35,161 nt of DNA from an uncultured Roseovarius sp. (lineage in GTDB: Bacteria; Pseudomonadota; Alphaproteobacteria; Rhodobacterales; Rhodobacteraceae): contig NZ_CAMYMD010000032.1 in NCBI RefSeq assembly GCF_947259555.1, positions 1 to 35,161 of the forward strand. Reading direction: 5' to 3'. Of this stretch, positions 16,790 through 24,330 are shown piece by piece (positions within the stretch are counted from its first letter, which is position 1; the number at the start of each line of letters is the position of its first letter). Position numbers and translations under genes: made by a program. Under the pieces are notes generated by a model. The model made no database searches. It was not told where the DNA came from and saw only the letters and a list, made by a program, of their open reading frames with translations.

Positions 16790-16811
16790 CATAACTATAT
16801 TTCTAGTTATG
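16790..16811. promoter_or_regulatory. Palindromic operator upstream of the ArsR-type gene
   Basis: CATAACTA (16790-16797) and TAGTTATG (16804-16811) form a perfect 8-base inverted repeat with a 6-base AT-rich spacer, just upstream of the repressor start. Size, symmetry and position fit an ArsR-family operator. The right arm overlaps the stop codon of the upstream MaoC-like gene. Confidence 0.65.
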
Positions 16812-17640
16812 TCAATATGTCTCGGTTAGCGCTCGCCATCATTGTCGCAACGCCATCCCACTCACGGCGCACCCGGAGGCTCAAACCCTCCTCGTTCTCG
16901 CGCGCCTCGATCGAGACCGGCGCACCGCAGATCAGCGGTGACAGGCCGCGATAGCTGAACCGTGCGGGCAGGTGCCCCAAAAGGTGCGTGGCGAGGTTCA
17001 TCATCCAGACCGCCTGCATCGGGCCATGCACGACAAGGCCCTCATACCCCTCGACCCCCGTGGCATAGGGGTGATCGTAGTGGATGCGATGACCGTTGAA
17101 GGTGAGCGCCGAGAAGCGAAACAGCAGCGTCGGGTCGGGGGTGATGTGCCACGCCGTGGCGCCCGGCCAGTCCTCGGCGCGCTCCGGCGCGCGGGCCTCG
17201 CCGGGCTTGGGGTCTTCGCGATAGACGATGTCCTGCCGTTCGGATATCCGCGCCTCGCCCGAGACCTTGTAGCTATGGCGCTGCGTGACAAAGCCCAGCT
17301 TGCCGCTGCGCCCCTCCTTGAACGCCACATCCTCGATCACCGTCTCGCGGGTCACCAGATCATCGGGCGCGAAAGGCGCGTGAAACTCCAGTTCGCCCCC
17401 CGCCCACATCCGGCGCGGCAGCGGCAGCGCGGGTAGAAAGAGCCCGGTCTTGGGGTGGCAATCGCGGCCCAGCTTGTCCGGGGCCACCACATCCGGCACG
17501 AGGCACCAGTGCAGCCCCACCGGCACATCGGCTTCGGCGAGATACCCGTCGAGCGTCGCGCGGTATTGCGTGATCAGCCGCTCGGACATCGGCTCTGACC
17601 GCGCATATCCCCATCCGATCCAGTCGTTGTACTCGCTCAT
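16807..17640 (-). CDS. MaoC-like/HTD2-type hydratase (itaconyl- or mesaconyl-C4-CoA hydratase-like)
   Basis: A 277-residue double-hotdog protein. The N-terminal half contains 'LGRDCHPKTGLFLPALPLPR' then RMWAGGELEF, typical of the FAS1-like dehydratase/HTD2 group that includes mesaconyl-C4-CoA hydratase (Meh) and itaconyl-CoA hydratase (Ich). The C-terminal half has the active-site segment 'FRFSALTFNGHRIHYDHPYA' (N182, H184, H187). Such enzymes add water to or remove it from short dicarboxylyl-CoA thioesters. One base separates it from the acyl-CoA dehydrogenase gene, and a CoA-transferase is divergent, a set resembling the P. aeruginosa itaconate cluster. A citramalyl-CoA lyase is not in the window, so the pathway is a hypothesis. 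Confidence 0.8.
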   Translation of the reverse strand: MSEYNDWIGWGYARSEPMSERLITQYRATLDGYLAEADVPVGLHWCLVPDVVAPDKLGRDCHPKTGLFLPALPLPRRMWAGGELEFHAPFAPDDLVTRETVIEDVAFKEGRSGKLGFVTQRHSYKVSGEARISERQDIVYREDPKPGEARAPERAEDWPGATAWHITPDPTLLFRFSALTFNGHRIHYDHPYATGVEGYEGLVVHGPMQAVWMMNLATHLLGHLPARFSYRGLSPLICGAPVSIEARENEEGLSLRVRREWDGVATMMASANRDILT

Positions 17641-17641
17641 C

Positions 17642-18826
17642 TCACGCCCCCCGTCCCGACCCGTAGGATTTCGGCAGCCCCAGCACCTGCTCCGCGATGT
17701 AGCACAGGATCAGGTTGGTCGAGATCGGCGCGATCTGGTAAAGTCGCGCCTCGCGCCACTTGCGCTCCACGTCGTATTCCTCGGCAAAGGCAAAGCCGCC
17801 ATGGGTCTGCATGCAGGCCTCGCCCGCCTCCCAGCTTGCCTCGGACGCCAAGAGCTTGGCGGTATTGGCCTCGACGCCGGGGTTTTGCCCCGCGTCATAC
17901 ATCGCCGCCGCGCGGTAGACGATCGCCTCCGCCGCCATAAGATGCGCCTGTGCGCGGGCCAGCGGAAACTGCACGCCCTGATTGGCGCCGATGGCCTCGC
18001 CGAACACCGCCCGTTCCCGGGCATAATCCGAGCCGGTTTTCAGGAACCATTTGGCGTCCCCGATGCATTCGGCGGCGATCAGTATACGCTCGGAATTCAT
18101 CCCCGACAGGATATAGCGAAAACCCTTGCCCTCTTCGCCGATCAGACTGTCGGCGGGGATGCGCAGGTTGTCAAAGAACACCTCGGTGGTGGCGTGATTG
18201 ATCATCGTGCGGATCGTGCGGATCTCGACCCCGTTACCGACCTTGTCCCGCAGATCGACGAGGAAGACAGACAGCCCGTCGGTTTTCGACTTGGTCTGAT
18301 CGCGCGGCGTGGTGCGCGCCAGCAGGATCATCAGGTCGGAATGCTCCACCCGCGAGGTCCAGATCTTCTGACCGTTGATGACATAGTCATCGCCGTCGCG
18401 CCGCGCCGTGGTCTTGAGCGCCAGCGTATCGGTGCCGCTTGTGGGTTCGGTCACGCCAAAGGCCTGCAAGCGCAGCGTGCCGTCGGCGATGCCCGGCAGA
18501 TAGGCGGCCTTTTGCGCCTCTGACCCGTGCCGCAAGAGGGTGCCCATCGTGTACATCTGCGCATGACAGGCGGCGGCGTTGCAGCCAGAGCGGTGGATTT
18601 CCTCCAGAATGACCGAGGCCGCCGTCAGGTTCAGCCCCGAGCCGCCATACTCCTCCGGGATCATCGCCGCGAGATAGCCCTCGCGGATAAGCGCGTCGAC
18701 AAACGCCTTGGGATAGGCCCGCCGCGCATCCAGATCGCGCCAGTAGTGGCCCGGAAACGCGGCACAGACCTGCGCCACCCCGTCGCGAATATCGGCATAT
18801 TCCGCCGTCGGATCAAAAGACGTCAT
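17642..18826 (-). CDS. Acyl-CoA dehydrogenase
   Basis: The ATG at 18826 follows a strong AAGGGGGTGA site and yields 394 residues (MTSFDPTAEYADIRDGV). The three-domain FAD acyl-CoA dehydrogenase fold is visible. Features are 'MIPEEYGGSGLNLTAASVIL', the signature 'LQAFGVTEPTSGTDTLALKT', 'INGQKIWTSRVEHSDLMILL', 'AECIGDAKWFLKTGSDYARE' and 'QTHGGFAFAEEYDVERKWRE' with the FAD-contacting QTHGG. The enzyme oxidises a CoA thioester at C2-C3, passing electrons to ETF. Catalytic base and acyl specificity cannot be read safely. It is co-transcribed with the MaoC-like hydratase. Confidence 0.9.
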   Translation of the reverse strand: MTSFDPTAEYADIRDGVAQVCAAFPGHYWRDLDARRAYPKAFVDALIREGYLAAMIPEEYGGSGLNLTAASVILEEIHRSGCNAAACHAQMYTMGTLLRHGSEAQKAAYLPGIADGTLRLQAFGVTEPTSGTDTLALKTTARRDGDDYVINGQKIWTSRVEHSDLMILLARTTPRDQTKSKTDGLSVFLVDLRDKVGNGVEIRTIRTMINHATTEVFFDNLRIPADSLIGEEGKGFRYILSGMNSERILIAAECIGDAKWFLKTGSDYARERAVFGEAIGANQGVQFPLARAQAHLMAAEAIVYRAAAMYDAGQNPGVEANTAKLLASEASWEAGEACMQTHGGFAFAEEYDVERKWREARLYQIAPISTNLILCYIAEQVLGLPKSYGSGRGA

Positions 18827-18966
18827 GTCACCCCCTTGGTTTGGCTTGCGTCTGATTGGCAGGTTTTCGGGTGTAAGTGAATATGAGCGACCAAAAGAGT
18901 TGGGGTTTTCCAGCCCGGCCGGATGGGGCATGGTCCGCGCATTCCAGAACAACGAGCGAGGCCCCC

Positions 18967-20094
18967 ATGCGCACCGACCTCTCCGGTCTTCTCATAATCT
19001 CCGTGGAACAGGCGGTCGCCGCGCCCTATGCCTCAAGCCGTCTCGCCGAGGCAGGCGCGCGGGTGATCAAGGTGGAACGCCCCGAGGGCGATTTCGCGCG
19101 CGGCTATGACAGCCTTGTGCAGGGCGAGAGCGCCTATTTCGTCTGGCTCAACCGGGGCAAGGAATCGGTCTGTCTCGACCTGAGGCAAGAGGAGGATCGC
19201 GACCTGATGGAGCGGATGCTGGCCCGCGCGGATATCTTCATCCAGAACCTCGCGCCGGGGGCCATCGACCGGCTGGGCTTCGCCCCCGACCGGCTGCGCG
19301 CCGATTATCCGCGCCTCATTACCGTGTCGATCTCGGGCTATGGCGAAGAGGGGCCGCTCTCTGATCTCAAGGCTTATGACCTGCTGGTGCAGGCCGAAAC
19401 CGGGCTGTCGTCGATCACCGGCAACGCCGCGGGCCCGGCGCGCACCGGCGTGTCGGTCTGCGATATCGCGGCGGGCATGACCGCCTATCAGTCCATCCTC
19501 GAGGCGCTGATCGGGCGCGCCACCACCGGCACGGGGCGACATATCGCGGTATCGCTCTTTCACGCCCTCAGCGACTGGATGAACGTGCCCTATCTGCAAT
19601 ACGCCTATGGCGGCAAGGTGCCGCCGCGCGCGGGGCTCAATCATCCCACCATCGCGCCCTACGGTGTCTATGAGGGCAGCGATGGCAAATCGGTGCTGAT
19701 CTCGATCCAGAACGAGCGGGAATGGGCCATGTTCTGCGAAACAATCCTCGGCGATGCGGCCCTTGCCCGCGATCCGCGGTTTGACAGCAATTCGAACCGT
19801 GTCGCCAATCGTGCCGCGCTCGATGCGGTGCTGCGCCCGGTCTTTGCCGCCGTGTCTCGCGACGCGATGGCCGACCGCCTGCGCGCTGCGCGCATCGCCT
19901 ATGGCCGGGTGAGCGAGATGGAGGATCTGACGGAACATCCGCAGAACCGCTATGTCACCGTCGAAACGCCAAGCGGCCCGGTGCGGATGCTGGCGCCCGG
20001 CGCGTTGGTCGATGACAGCCCGGCCACGCTTGGCCCCGTGCCGGGCTTGGGCGCCCATAGCGATGCGTTGCGAGAGGAGTTCTCCGATGACTGA
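18967..20094 (+). CDS. Class III (CaiB/BaiF) CoA-transferase
   Basis: The start at 18967 (MRTDLSGLLIISVEQ) has GAGCGAGG upstream and yields 375 residues. Family III features are 'EQAVAAPYASSRLAEAGARV' with IKVERPEGD, 'FVWLNRGKESVCLDL', 'NLAPGAIDRLG', 'ISGYGEEGPLSDLKAYDLLV' with the catalytic Asp138, and 'HPTIAPYGVYEG'. These enzymes move CoA between carboxylic acids. The overall style resembles succinyl-CoA:itaconate/mesaconate transferases, which fits the divergent MaoC-like hydratase, but acceptor specificity is not proven. It overlaps the following methyltransferase gene by 8 bases. The 140-base divergent gap to the dehydrogenase gene should hold both promoters; no clear operator is seen. 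Confidence 0.88.
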   Translation: MRTDLSGLLIISVEQAVAAPYASSRLAEAGARVIKVERPEGDFARGYDSLVQGESAYFVWLNRGKESVCLDLRQEEDRDLMERMLARADIFIQNLAPGAIDRLGFAPDRLRADYPRLITVSISGYGEEGPLSDLKAYDLLVQAETGLSSITGNAAGPARTGVSVCDIAAGMTAYQSILEALIGRATTGTGRHIAVSLFHALSDWMNVPYLQYAYGGKVPPRAGLNHPTIAPYGVYEGSDGKSVLISIQNEREWAMFCETILGDAALARDPRFDSNSNRVANRAALDAVLRPVFAAVSRDAMADRLRAARIAYGRVSEMEDLTEHPQNRYVTVETPSGPVRMLAPGALVDDSPATLGPVPGLGAHSDALREEFSDD

Positions 20095-20776
20095 AGAGAC
20101 GGATACCAGTGCGCGCCTGCTAGCCATTCTCGCGCAAATCGACGCGCGCGATGTGCTCGATATCGGGTGCGGACACGGCGGGCTATCGCGTAAGCTGGAC
20201 AAAGCGGGATATGCCGTCACCGGGATCGACCCGGACGCGGAGGGGATAGCTTCGGCCTACGCCAAAGTGCCAAACGCGCGCTTTTACGCATTGGGGGCAG
20301 AGAGGCTGCCGTTCGACGCCGCCGCATTCGATGCCTGCATTTTTCTCAATTCACTGCACCATGTCCCCGTGCCTGTGATGCAAGACGCCCTGCGCGAGGC
20401 GCTGCGTGTCCTGCGCCCCGGCGGCGAGGTCGTGATCGTGGAGCCGCTGGCGCAGGGGCCGTTCTTCGAGGTGATGCGCCCGGTCGAGGACGAGACCGAG
20501 ATCCGCCAAGCGGCAATTGACTCGATTGATGCCGTTCTGTTGACCGGCGAGGCGACGGGCCCCGCTGCGGTCACCTATGCTCGGCCTACGCCGGTGGCCG
20601 ATACGGGGGCCTTCATAACATATCTCGCGCGCGTCGACCCGGCGCGCCGGGCAATCGCAGAGGCGCGGCACGATCAGATTGAACGGCTCTTTGCCGAGCA
20701 CGCCACCCAAGGCGCCAAGGGGCCGGAACTGATCCAGCCCCTACGCGTATGGCGGCTGCGACCGGTGGAAAACTGA
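20087..20776 (+). CDS. Class I SAM-dependent methyltransferase
   Basis: A 229-residue protein starting MTEETDTSARLLAIL inside the end of the CoA-transferase gene (overlap of 8 bases, ATGACTGA). Motif I is VLDIGCGHGGLSRKL, the acidic strand-2 residue is in VTGIDPD, motif II is AFDACIFLNSLHHVP, and 'ALRVLRPGGEVVIVEPLAQ' is motif III. It matches the UbiE/COQ5-like Methyltransf_11 group. The substrate is unknown. Translational coupling to the CoA-transferase suggests a shared pathway or regulation, which is unusual for such a cluster. Confidence 0.82.
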   Translation: MTEETDTSARLLAILAQIDARDVLDIGCGHGGLSRKLDKAGYAVTGIDPDAEGIASAYAKVPNARFYALGAERLPFDAAAFDACIFLNSLHHVPVPVMQDALREALRVLRPGGEVVIVEPLAQGPFFEVMRPVEDETEIRQAAIDSIDAVLLTGEATGPAAVTYARPTPVADTGAFITYLARVDPARRAIAEARHDQIERLFAEHATQGAKGPELIQPLRVWRLRPVEN

Positions 20777-20848
20777 CATCAGCATGCCTTTGGGCTGGAT
20801 TCATATGTGATTTTGTGTTTTTTTTCCCGCATAGGGGAGAAATCGCAT

Positions 20849-21556
20849 TTGTTCAGCTTTGGCGACATCATGGCAGAGGCGCTCGGCCTGATCCTGACCT
20901 GGGATCGGGATCTGAGCGAGATCGTGCTCTTGTCGCTGCGCGTGACGCTGACGGCGGTGGCCATCGCCTGCCTGATCGGCCTGCCCCTGGGCGCAGTCGT
21001 GGGCGCGTTCCGCTTTCGCGGGCGCGGTGCGGTGACGGTGCTGCTCAACGCGCTGATGGGGCTGCCGCCGGTGGTGGTGGGGCTGTTCGTCTATCTGATG
21101 CTGTCCAATGCGGGGCCGCTGGGCATCCTCGGCCTGCTCTACACCCCCTCTGCCATGATCATTGCGCAAACCATTCTGGTGACCCCCATCGTGGCGGCGC
21201 TGACGAAACAGGTGGTCGAGGACCTGCACGGCGAATATGCCGAGCAATTCGCCTCGTTCGGCCTCTCGGCGCGTGAACGCGTGTCTGCGCTGTTGTGGGA
21301 TGCGCGCTACAGCCTGCTGACCGTGGCGCTCGCCGGTTTTGGCCGCGCGGTGGCCGAGGTGGGCGCGGTGCTGATCGTCGGCGGCAATATCAACCACGTT
21401 ACCCGGGTGATGACCACCACCATCGCGCTTGAGACCTCCAAGGGCAATCTCGAACTGGCACTGGCATTGGGCGTGCTGCTTCTGGGGCTGGCTGTCATCG
21501 TGAACGCGGGCGTGATGGCGCTCCGGGCCTCGGCGGTGCGGGCAGCCTATGCGTGA
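20849..21556 (+). CDS. tupB: Tungstate ABC importer permease
   Basis: I choose the TTG at 20849 (TTG TTC AGC TTT GGC), because GGGGAGA ends 8 bases upstream; the ATG at 20870 has no visible ribosome site. That gives 235 residues with five to six helices. 'GLPPVVVGLFVYLMLSNAGP' and 'LTKQVVEDLHGEYAEQFASF' with 'GRAVAEVGAVLIVGGNI' and 'TRVMTTTIALETSKGN' are typical of TupB permeases. It carries tungstate (or related oxyanions) through the inner membrane. It overlaps tupC by 8 bases. The 72-base leader before it holds a T-rich stretch but no recognised riboswitch. Confidence 0.85.
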   Translation: MFSFGDIMAEALGLILTWDRDLSEIVLLSLRVTLTAVAIACLIGLPLGAVVGAFRFRGRGAVTVLLNALMGLPPVVVGLFVYLMLSNAGPLGILGLLYTPSAMIIAQTILVTPIVAALTKQVVEDLHGEYAEQFASFGLSARERVSALLWDARYSLLTVALAGFGRAVAEVGAVLIVGGNINHVTRVMTTTIALETSKGNLELALALGVLLLGLAVIVNAGVMALRASAVRAAYA

Positions 21557-22319
21557 CGCGGTGATGGATATCCTCGCAGAACGCCCCGTTGCGGCGGAGC
21601 CACTGCTGGAGGCGCAGTCCTTGCGCTTTGCGGCAGGCGGCCAGAGCCTCATTCACGGTATCGACCTGGAGATCACGCCGGGCAAGCGCACGCTTGTGAT
21701 GGGCGCGAATGGCAGCGGCAAGAGCCTGCTTTTGCGGCTGCTGCACGGGCTGCTGACACCGTCTGCGGGGCAGGTTCTGTGGCGCGGTCATTCCCCCGAC
21801 CGCGTGGCACGCCGCGCGCAGGCGATGGTGTTTCAGCGCCCCGTCATGCTGCGCCGCTCGGTGCTGGCCAATCTGAATTTCGCGCTCAAGGTCCACGGGC
21901 TTGCAGGCCGCGCCCGCGCCGACCGGGCGAACGAGGCGCTGGAGATGGCGCGGCTCACCGATCTGGCAAGCCATCCCGCCCGCGTCCTGTCGGGCGGTGA
22001 GCAGCAGCGCCTCGCGGTGGCGCGCGCGCTGGTGTGTGAGCCGGATTTGCTGTTCCTTGACGAGCCCACAAGCAGCCTCGATCCGGCCTCGACCCAGATG
22101 ATCGAGGATCTGGTCAACGCCGCCCACGCGCGCGGCGTGACCATCGTGATGGTCACCCATGACATCGGTCAGGCCCGGCGCATGGGCGACGAGGTGATCT
22201 TCCTCCATGCCGGGCGCGTCGCGGAACGCGGCTCGCTCGATCAGGTTCTGGGCGCGCCGCGCTCCGAGGCTGCCCGCGCCTGGACGCAGGGGCGGCTCTA
22301 CACCGCGACCAATCTTTAA
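21549..22319 (+). CDS. tupC: Tungstate ABC importer ATPase
   Basis: A 256-residue single-domain ATPase starting in the tupB stop region. ATG at 21564 (MDILAERP) is an alternative start. Walker A is GANGSGKS, the Q-loop region VFQRPVMLRRSVLANL is typical of TupC/phosphate-like ATPases, the signature is LSGGEQQRLAVARAL, Walker B is LLFLDEPTSSLD and the switch His is in VTHDIGQARR. It energises tungstate uptake with TupB. Context with tupA directly downstream makes the tungstate assignment stronger than the sequence of this subunit alone. Confidence 0.87.
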   Translation: MRDAVMDILAERPVAAEPLLEAQSLRFAAGGQSLIHGIDLEITPGKRTLVMGANGSGKSLLLRLLHGLLTPSAGQVLWRGHSPDRVARRAQAMVFQRPVMLRRSVLANLNFALKVHGLAGRARADRANEALEMARLTDLASHPARVLSGGEQQRLAVARALVCEPDLLFLDEPTSSLDPASTQMIEDLVNAAHARGVTIVMVTHDIGQARRMGDEVIFLHAGRVAERGSLDQVLGAPRSEAARAWTQGRLYTATNL

Positions 22320-22344
22320 AAACCAACCGAACAGGGAGTTTTCA

Positions 22345-23172
22345 ATGTTCAGACGTCATCTTCTTTCGCTTGCCATGGGCACCGCGCTCGCGCTTGGCCT
22401 CTCCGGTGGCGCACAGGCGCAGGACGAGTTCATCGTGGTGCAATCCACCACCTCGACGCAGAATTCGGGCCTGTTCGACCACATCCTGCCGATGTTCGAG
22501 GACAAGACCGGCATCGAGGTGCGGGTCGTGGCCGTGGGCACGGGCCAAGCGATCAAGAATGCCGCCAATGGCGATGGCGACGTGCTCTTTGTCCATGCCA
22601 AACCCGCCGAAGAGAAGTTCGTGGCCGAGGGTCACGGCGTGTCGCGGTCCGACGTGATGTATAATGATTTCGTCATCGTCGGCCCGCCCGCCGACCCCGC
22701 GGACGTGGCGGGGATGAGCGACGTGGTCGCGGCCCTGACCAAGATCAGCGAGGCCGACGCGCCCTTCGCCTCGCGCGGCGATGACAGCGGCACCAACAAG
22801 GCCGAGCTGCGGCTGTGGAACGAGGCCGGGATCGACGTGCAGGCGGCCTCGGGCGGCTGGTATCGTGAGACCGGCTCGGGCATGGGCGCGACGCTCAACA
22901 CCGGCACGGCGATGGACGCCTATATCATGACCGACCGCGCCACCTGGATCGCGTTCGGCAACAAGGGCGATTACCAGATCGCGGTCGAGGGCGACCCCAA
23001 GATGTTCAACCAGTATGGCATCATCCTCGTGAACCCCGAAAAGCACGAAAGCGTCAAGGCCGAGGCCGGGCAGGCGTTTATCGACTGGGTGCTCTCGGAG
23101 GAAGGCCAGACCGCCATCGCGGGCTACGAGGTGGACGGTCAGCAGCTGTTCTTCCCCAACGCCGGGGGCTAA
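22345..23172 (+). CDS. tupA: Periplasmic tungstate-binding protein
   Basis: The ATG at 22345 follows AGGGAG and gives 275 residues with a Sec signal peptide (MFRRHLLSLAMGTALALGLS, cleavage after AQA). The mature N-terminus 'VVQSTTSTQNSGLFDHILPM' carries the TTST..SG oxyanion-binding motif of TupA. 'GDGDVLFVHAKPAEEKFV', 'MYNDFVIVGPPADPA', 'FASRGDDSGTNKAELRLW' and 'WYRETGSGMGATLNTG' all fit the family. TupA binds tungstate with high affinity in the periplasm for insertion into tungsten enzymes. Here it is the last gene of the cluster, whereas it is commonly first. Confidence 0.92.
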   Translation: MFRRHLLSLAMGTALALGLSGGAQAQDEFIVVQSTTSTQNSGLFDHILPMFEDKTGIEVRVVAVGTGQAIKNAANGDGDVLFVHAKPAEEKFVAEGHGVSRSDVMYNDFVIVGPPADPADVAGMSDVVAALTKISEADAPFASRGDDSGTNKAELRLWNEAGIDVQAASGGWYRETGSGMGATLNTGTAMDAYIMTDRATWIAFGNKGDYQIAVEGDPKMFNQYGIILVNPEKHESVKAEAGQAFIDWVLSEEGQTAIAGYEVDGQQLFFPNAGG

Positions 23173-23186
23173 GACCCCTCCCTTGA

Positions 23187-23210
23187 TCCGGGTCGCGACT
23201 GCGGCCCGGA
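23187..23210. terminator. Bidirectional terminator-like hairpin between tupA and the SCP2-like gene
   Basis: TCCGGGTCGC (23187-23196) pairs with GCGGCCCGGA (23201-23210), with one G-T wobble and a 4-base loop GACT. It sits between convergent genes. No strong T-run follows on either strand. Confidence 0.55.
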
Positions 23211-23224
23211 CCTGCCTTCCGACC

Positions 23225-23521
23225 TCATGCCTCGTCCGTCAGGATCGCACTCACCTTGAGCGCGCGCTGCACGTTTCCCTCAACTTTCAGCTTGCCGGAC
23301 ATATAGGCCATGATCGGGTTTTGAGCGCCTGACAGGATGTTGCGAAACACCGCGTCGCTGGCGCTCAGAACAACATCCGCCGCCTCGTCGCCCCGATGCG
23401 CGCCGGTTTCGCTCAGCATGACACTGCCATGGTCGGCGATAACGAGCTTGGCGCGCCCCTTGATCCGGCCCTGTGCCCTCGGGGTGAGGGTGGCGATATA
23501 GTCGTCGATAATCCCGCTCAT
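23225..23521 (-). CDS. SCP2 sterol-binding domain protein
   Basis: A 98-residue single-domain protein starting MSGIIDDYIATLTPRAQGRI. The pattern 'GRAKLVIADHGSVMLSETG', 'ADVVLSASDAVFRNILSGAQ' and 'NPIMAYMSGKLKVEGNVQRA' is the SCP2 fold, which forms a hydrophobic tunnel binding lipids or acyl-CoA. In alphaproteobacteria such single-domain proteins are of unknown function. It stands alone, convergent with tupA and 113 bases downstream of moaE on the same strand. The interval 23522-23634 shows no gene. Confidence 0.85.
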   Translation of the reverse strand: MSGIIDDYIATLTPRAQGRIKGRAKLVIADHGSVMLSETGAHRGDEAADVVLSASDAVFRNILSGAQNPIMAYMSGKLKVEGNVQRALKVSAILTDEA

Positions 23522-23634
23522 GGTCTTCTTTCTCTGCATGGCTTGCAAGGCGGATCATCGCCCGCCCGCCCGCAGGCGCAAGCAGAACCGCGCGTCACAT
23601 CGCAATTCTTTCGTCAAAGCCCGTGCCGCATGTT

Positions 23635-24078
23635 CTACCAGCGCGTCAACGCATCCTCGTCTGCATCGCGCGCGGCCACCCATTCAGCGCCGTCGTCCGT
23701 GATCTCTTTCTTCCAGAACGGTGCACGGGATTTGAGAAAATCCATCAGAAACTCGGCCGCCTGAAAGGCGTCGGACCGATGCCGCGCGGAGGTGGCGACC
23801 ATCATGATCATCTCATCCGGACGCAGGCGACCATAGCGGTGGATGATCAGAATGTCGCCGGTGGCCCAACGGTTTGACGCCTCTTCAGCTATGTCTTCGA
23901 GAGCTTTCTGCGTCATGCCCGGGTAATGCTCGATCTCCATGACGTCGAGGCGGCTTTCGCCCAGATCGCGAACGATCCCGGTAAAGGTCACAACCGCGCC
24001 CATCCCGCTTTGTTTGCGGGCAAATCCATCGGTTTCAGCGCCGAGATGAAAAGGCGCTTCCTGCACGCGGATGTCCAC
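23635..24078 (-). CDS. moaE: Molybdopterin synthase catalytic subunit
   Basis: A 147-residue protein with a GTG start four bases after the moaD stop. 'GAVVTFTGIVRD', 'MEIEHYPGMTQKALEDIAEE', 'ILIIHRYGRL', 'VATSARHRSDAFQAAEFLMD' and 'FLKSRAPFWKKE' match MoaE throughout, including the catalytic lysines (K116 and K123/K124, corresponding to K119 and K126 in E. coli). It transfers two sulfurs from MoaD thiocarboxylate to cPMP, making molybdopterin. The same cofactor serves tungsten enzymes, which is notable beside the tungstate importer. Confidence 0.95.
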   Translation of the reverse strand: MDIRVQEAPFHLGAETDGFARKQSGMGAVVTFTGIVRDLGESRLDVMEIEHYPGMTQKALEDIAEEASNRWATGDILIIHRYGRLRPDEMIMMVATSARHRSDAFQAAEFLMDFLKSRAPFWKKEITDDGAEWVAARDADEDALTRW

Positions 24079-24081
24079 GGC

Positions 24082-24330
24082 TCAGCCCCCTGTCATCGGT
24101 GGGAAAAACGCCACTTCACGGGCCCCGGCGAGAGGCGCATCAAAGTCGCTCAACTCTTGATCGACAGCCACGCGCAATGCGCTCAGATCCGCGAATGCAG
24201 CCTCGTAGCGCTCTTCGCGCGCACGCAGCTGTTTAACGAGATCCATCACCGTGGCGCCCGGCGCCTCGATCCGCTCCTTCGGCAGACCGATTCTCTCGCG
24301 CACCCATGCAAAATACAAGACGTCCATCAT
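24082..24330 (-). CDS. moaD: Molybdopterin synthase sulfur-carrier subunit
   Basis: An 82-residue ubiquitin-like protein ending in the required C-terminal Gly-Gly (VAFFPPMTGG). The start 'MMDVLYFAWVRERIGLPKER' is typical of MoaD. The C-terminal glycine is activated to a thiocarboxylate that donates sulfur to MoaE. Its start overlaps the pgsA stop by four bases, and moaE follows after three bases, so the genes form one operon. Confidence 0.93.
   Translation of the reverse strand: MMDVLYFAWVRERIGLPKERIEAPGATVMDLVKQLRAREERYEAAFADLSALRVAVDQELSDFDAPLAGAREVAFFPPMTGG

Noticed and set aside
19033..20220. 395-codon minus-strand frame opposite the CoA-transferase
   Set aside because: The plus strand encodes a full family III CoA-transferase with catalytic Asp; the minus frame has no domain signature.
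20777..20848. Possible molybdate/tungstate riboswitch or ModE-type site before tupB
   Set aside because: The leader is only 72 bases with a T-run and a CATATG core; no Moco-riboswitch-like structure or ModE palindrome could be recognised.
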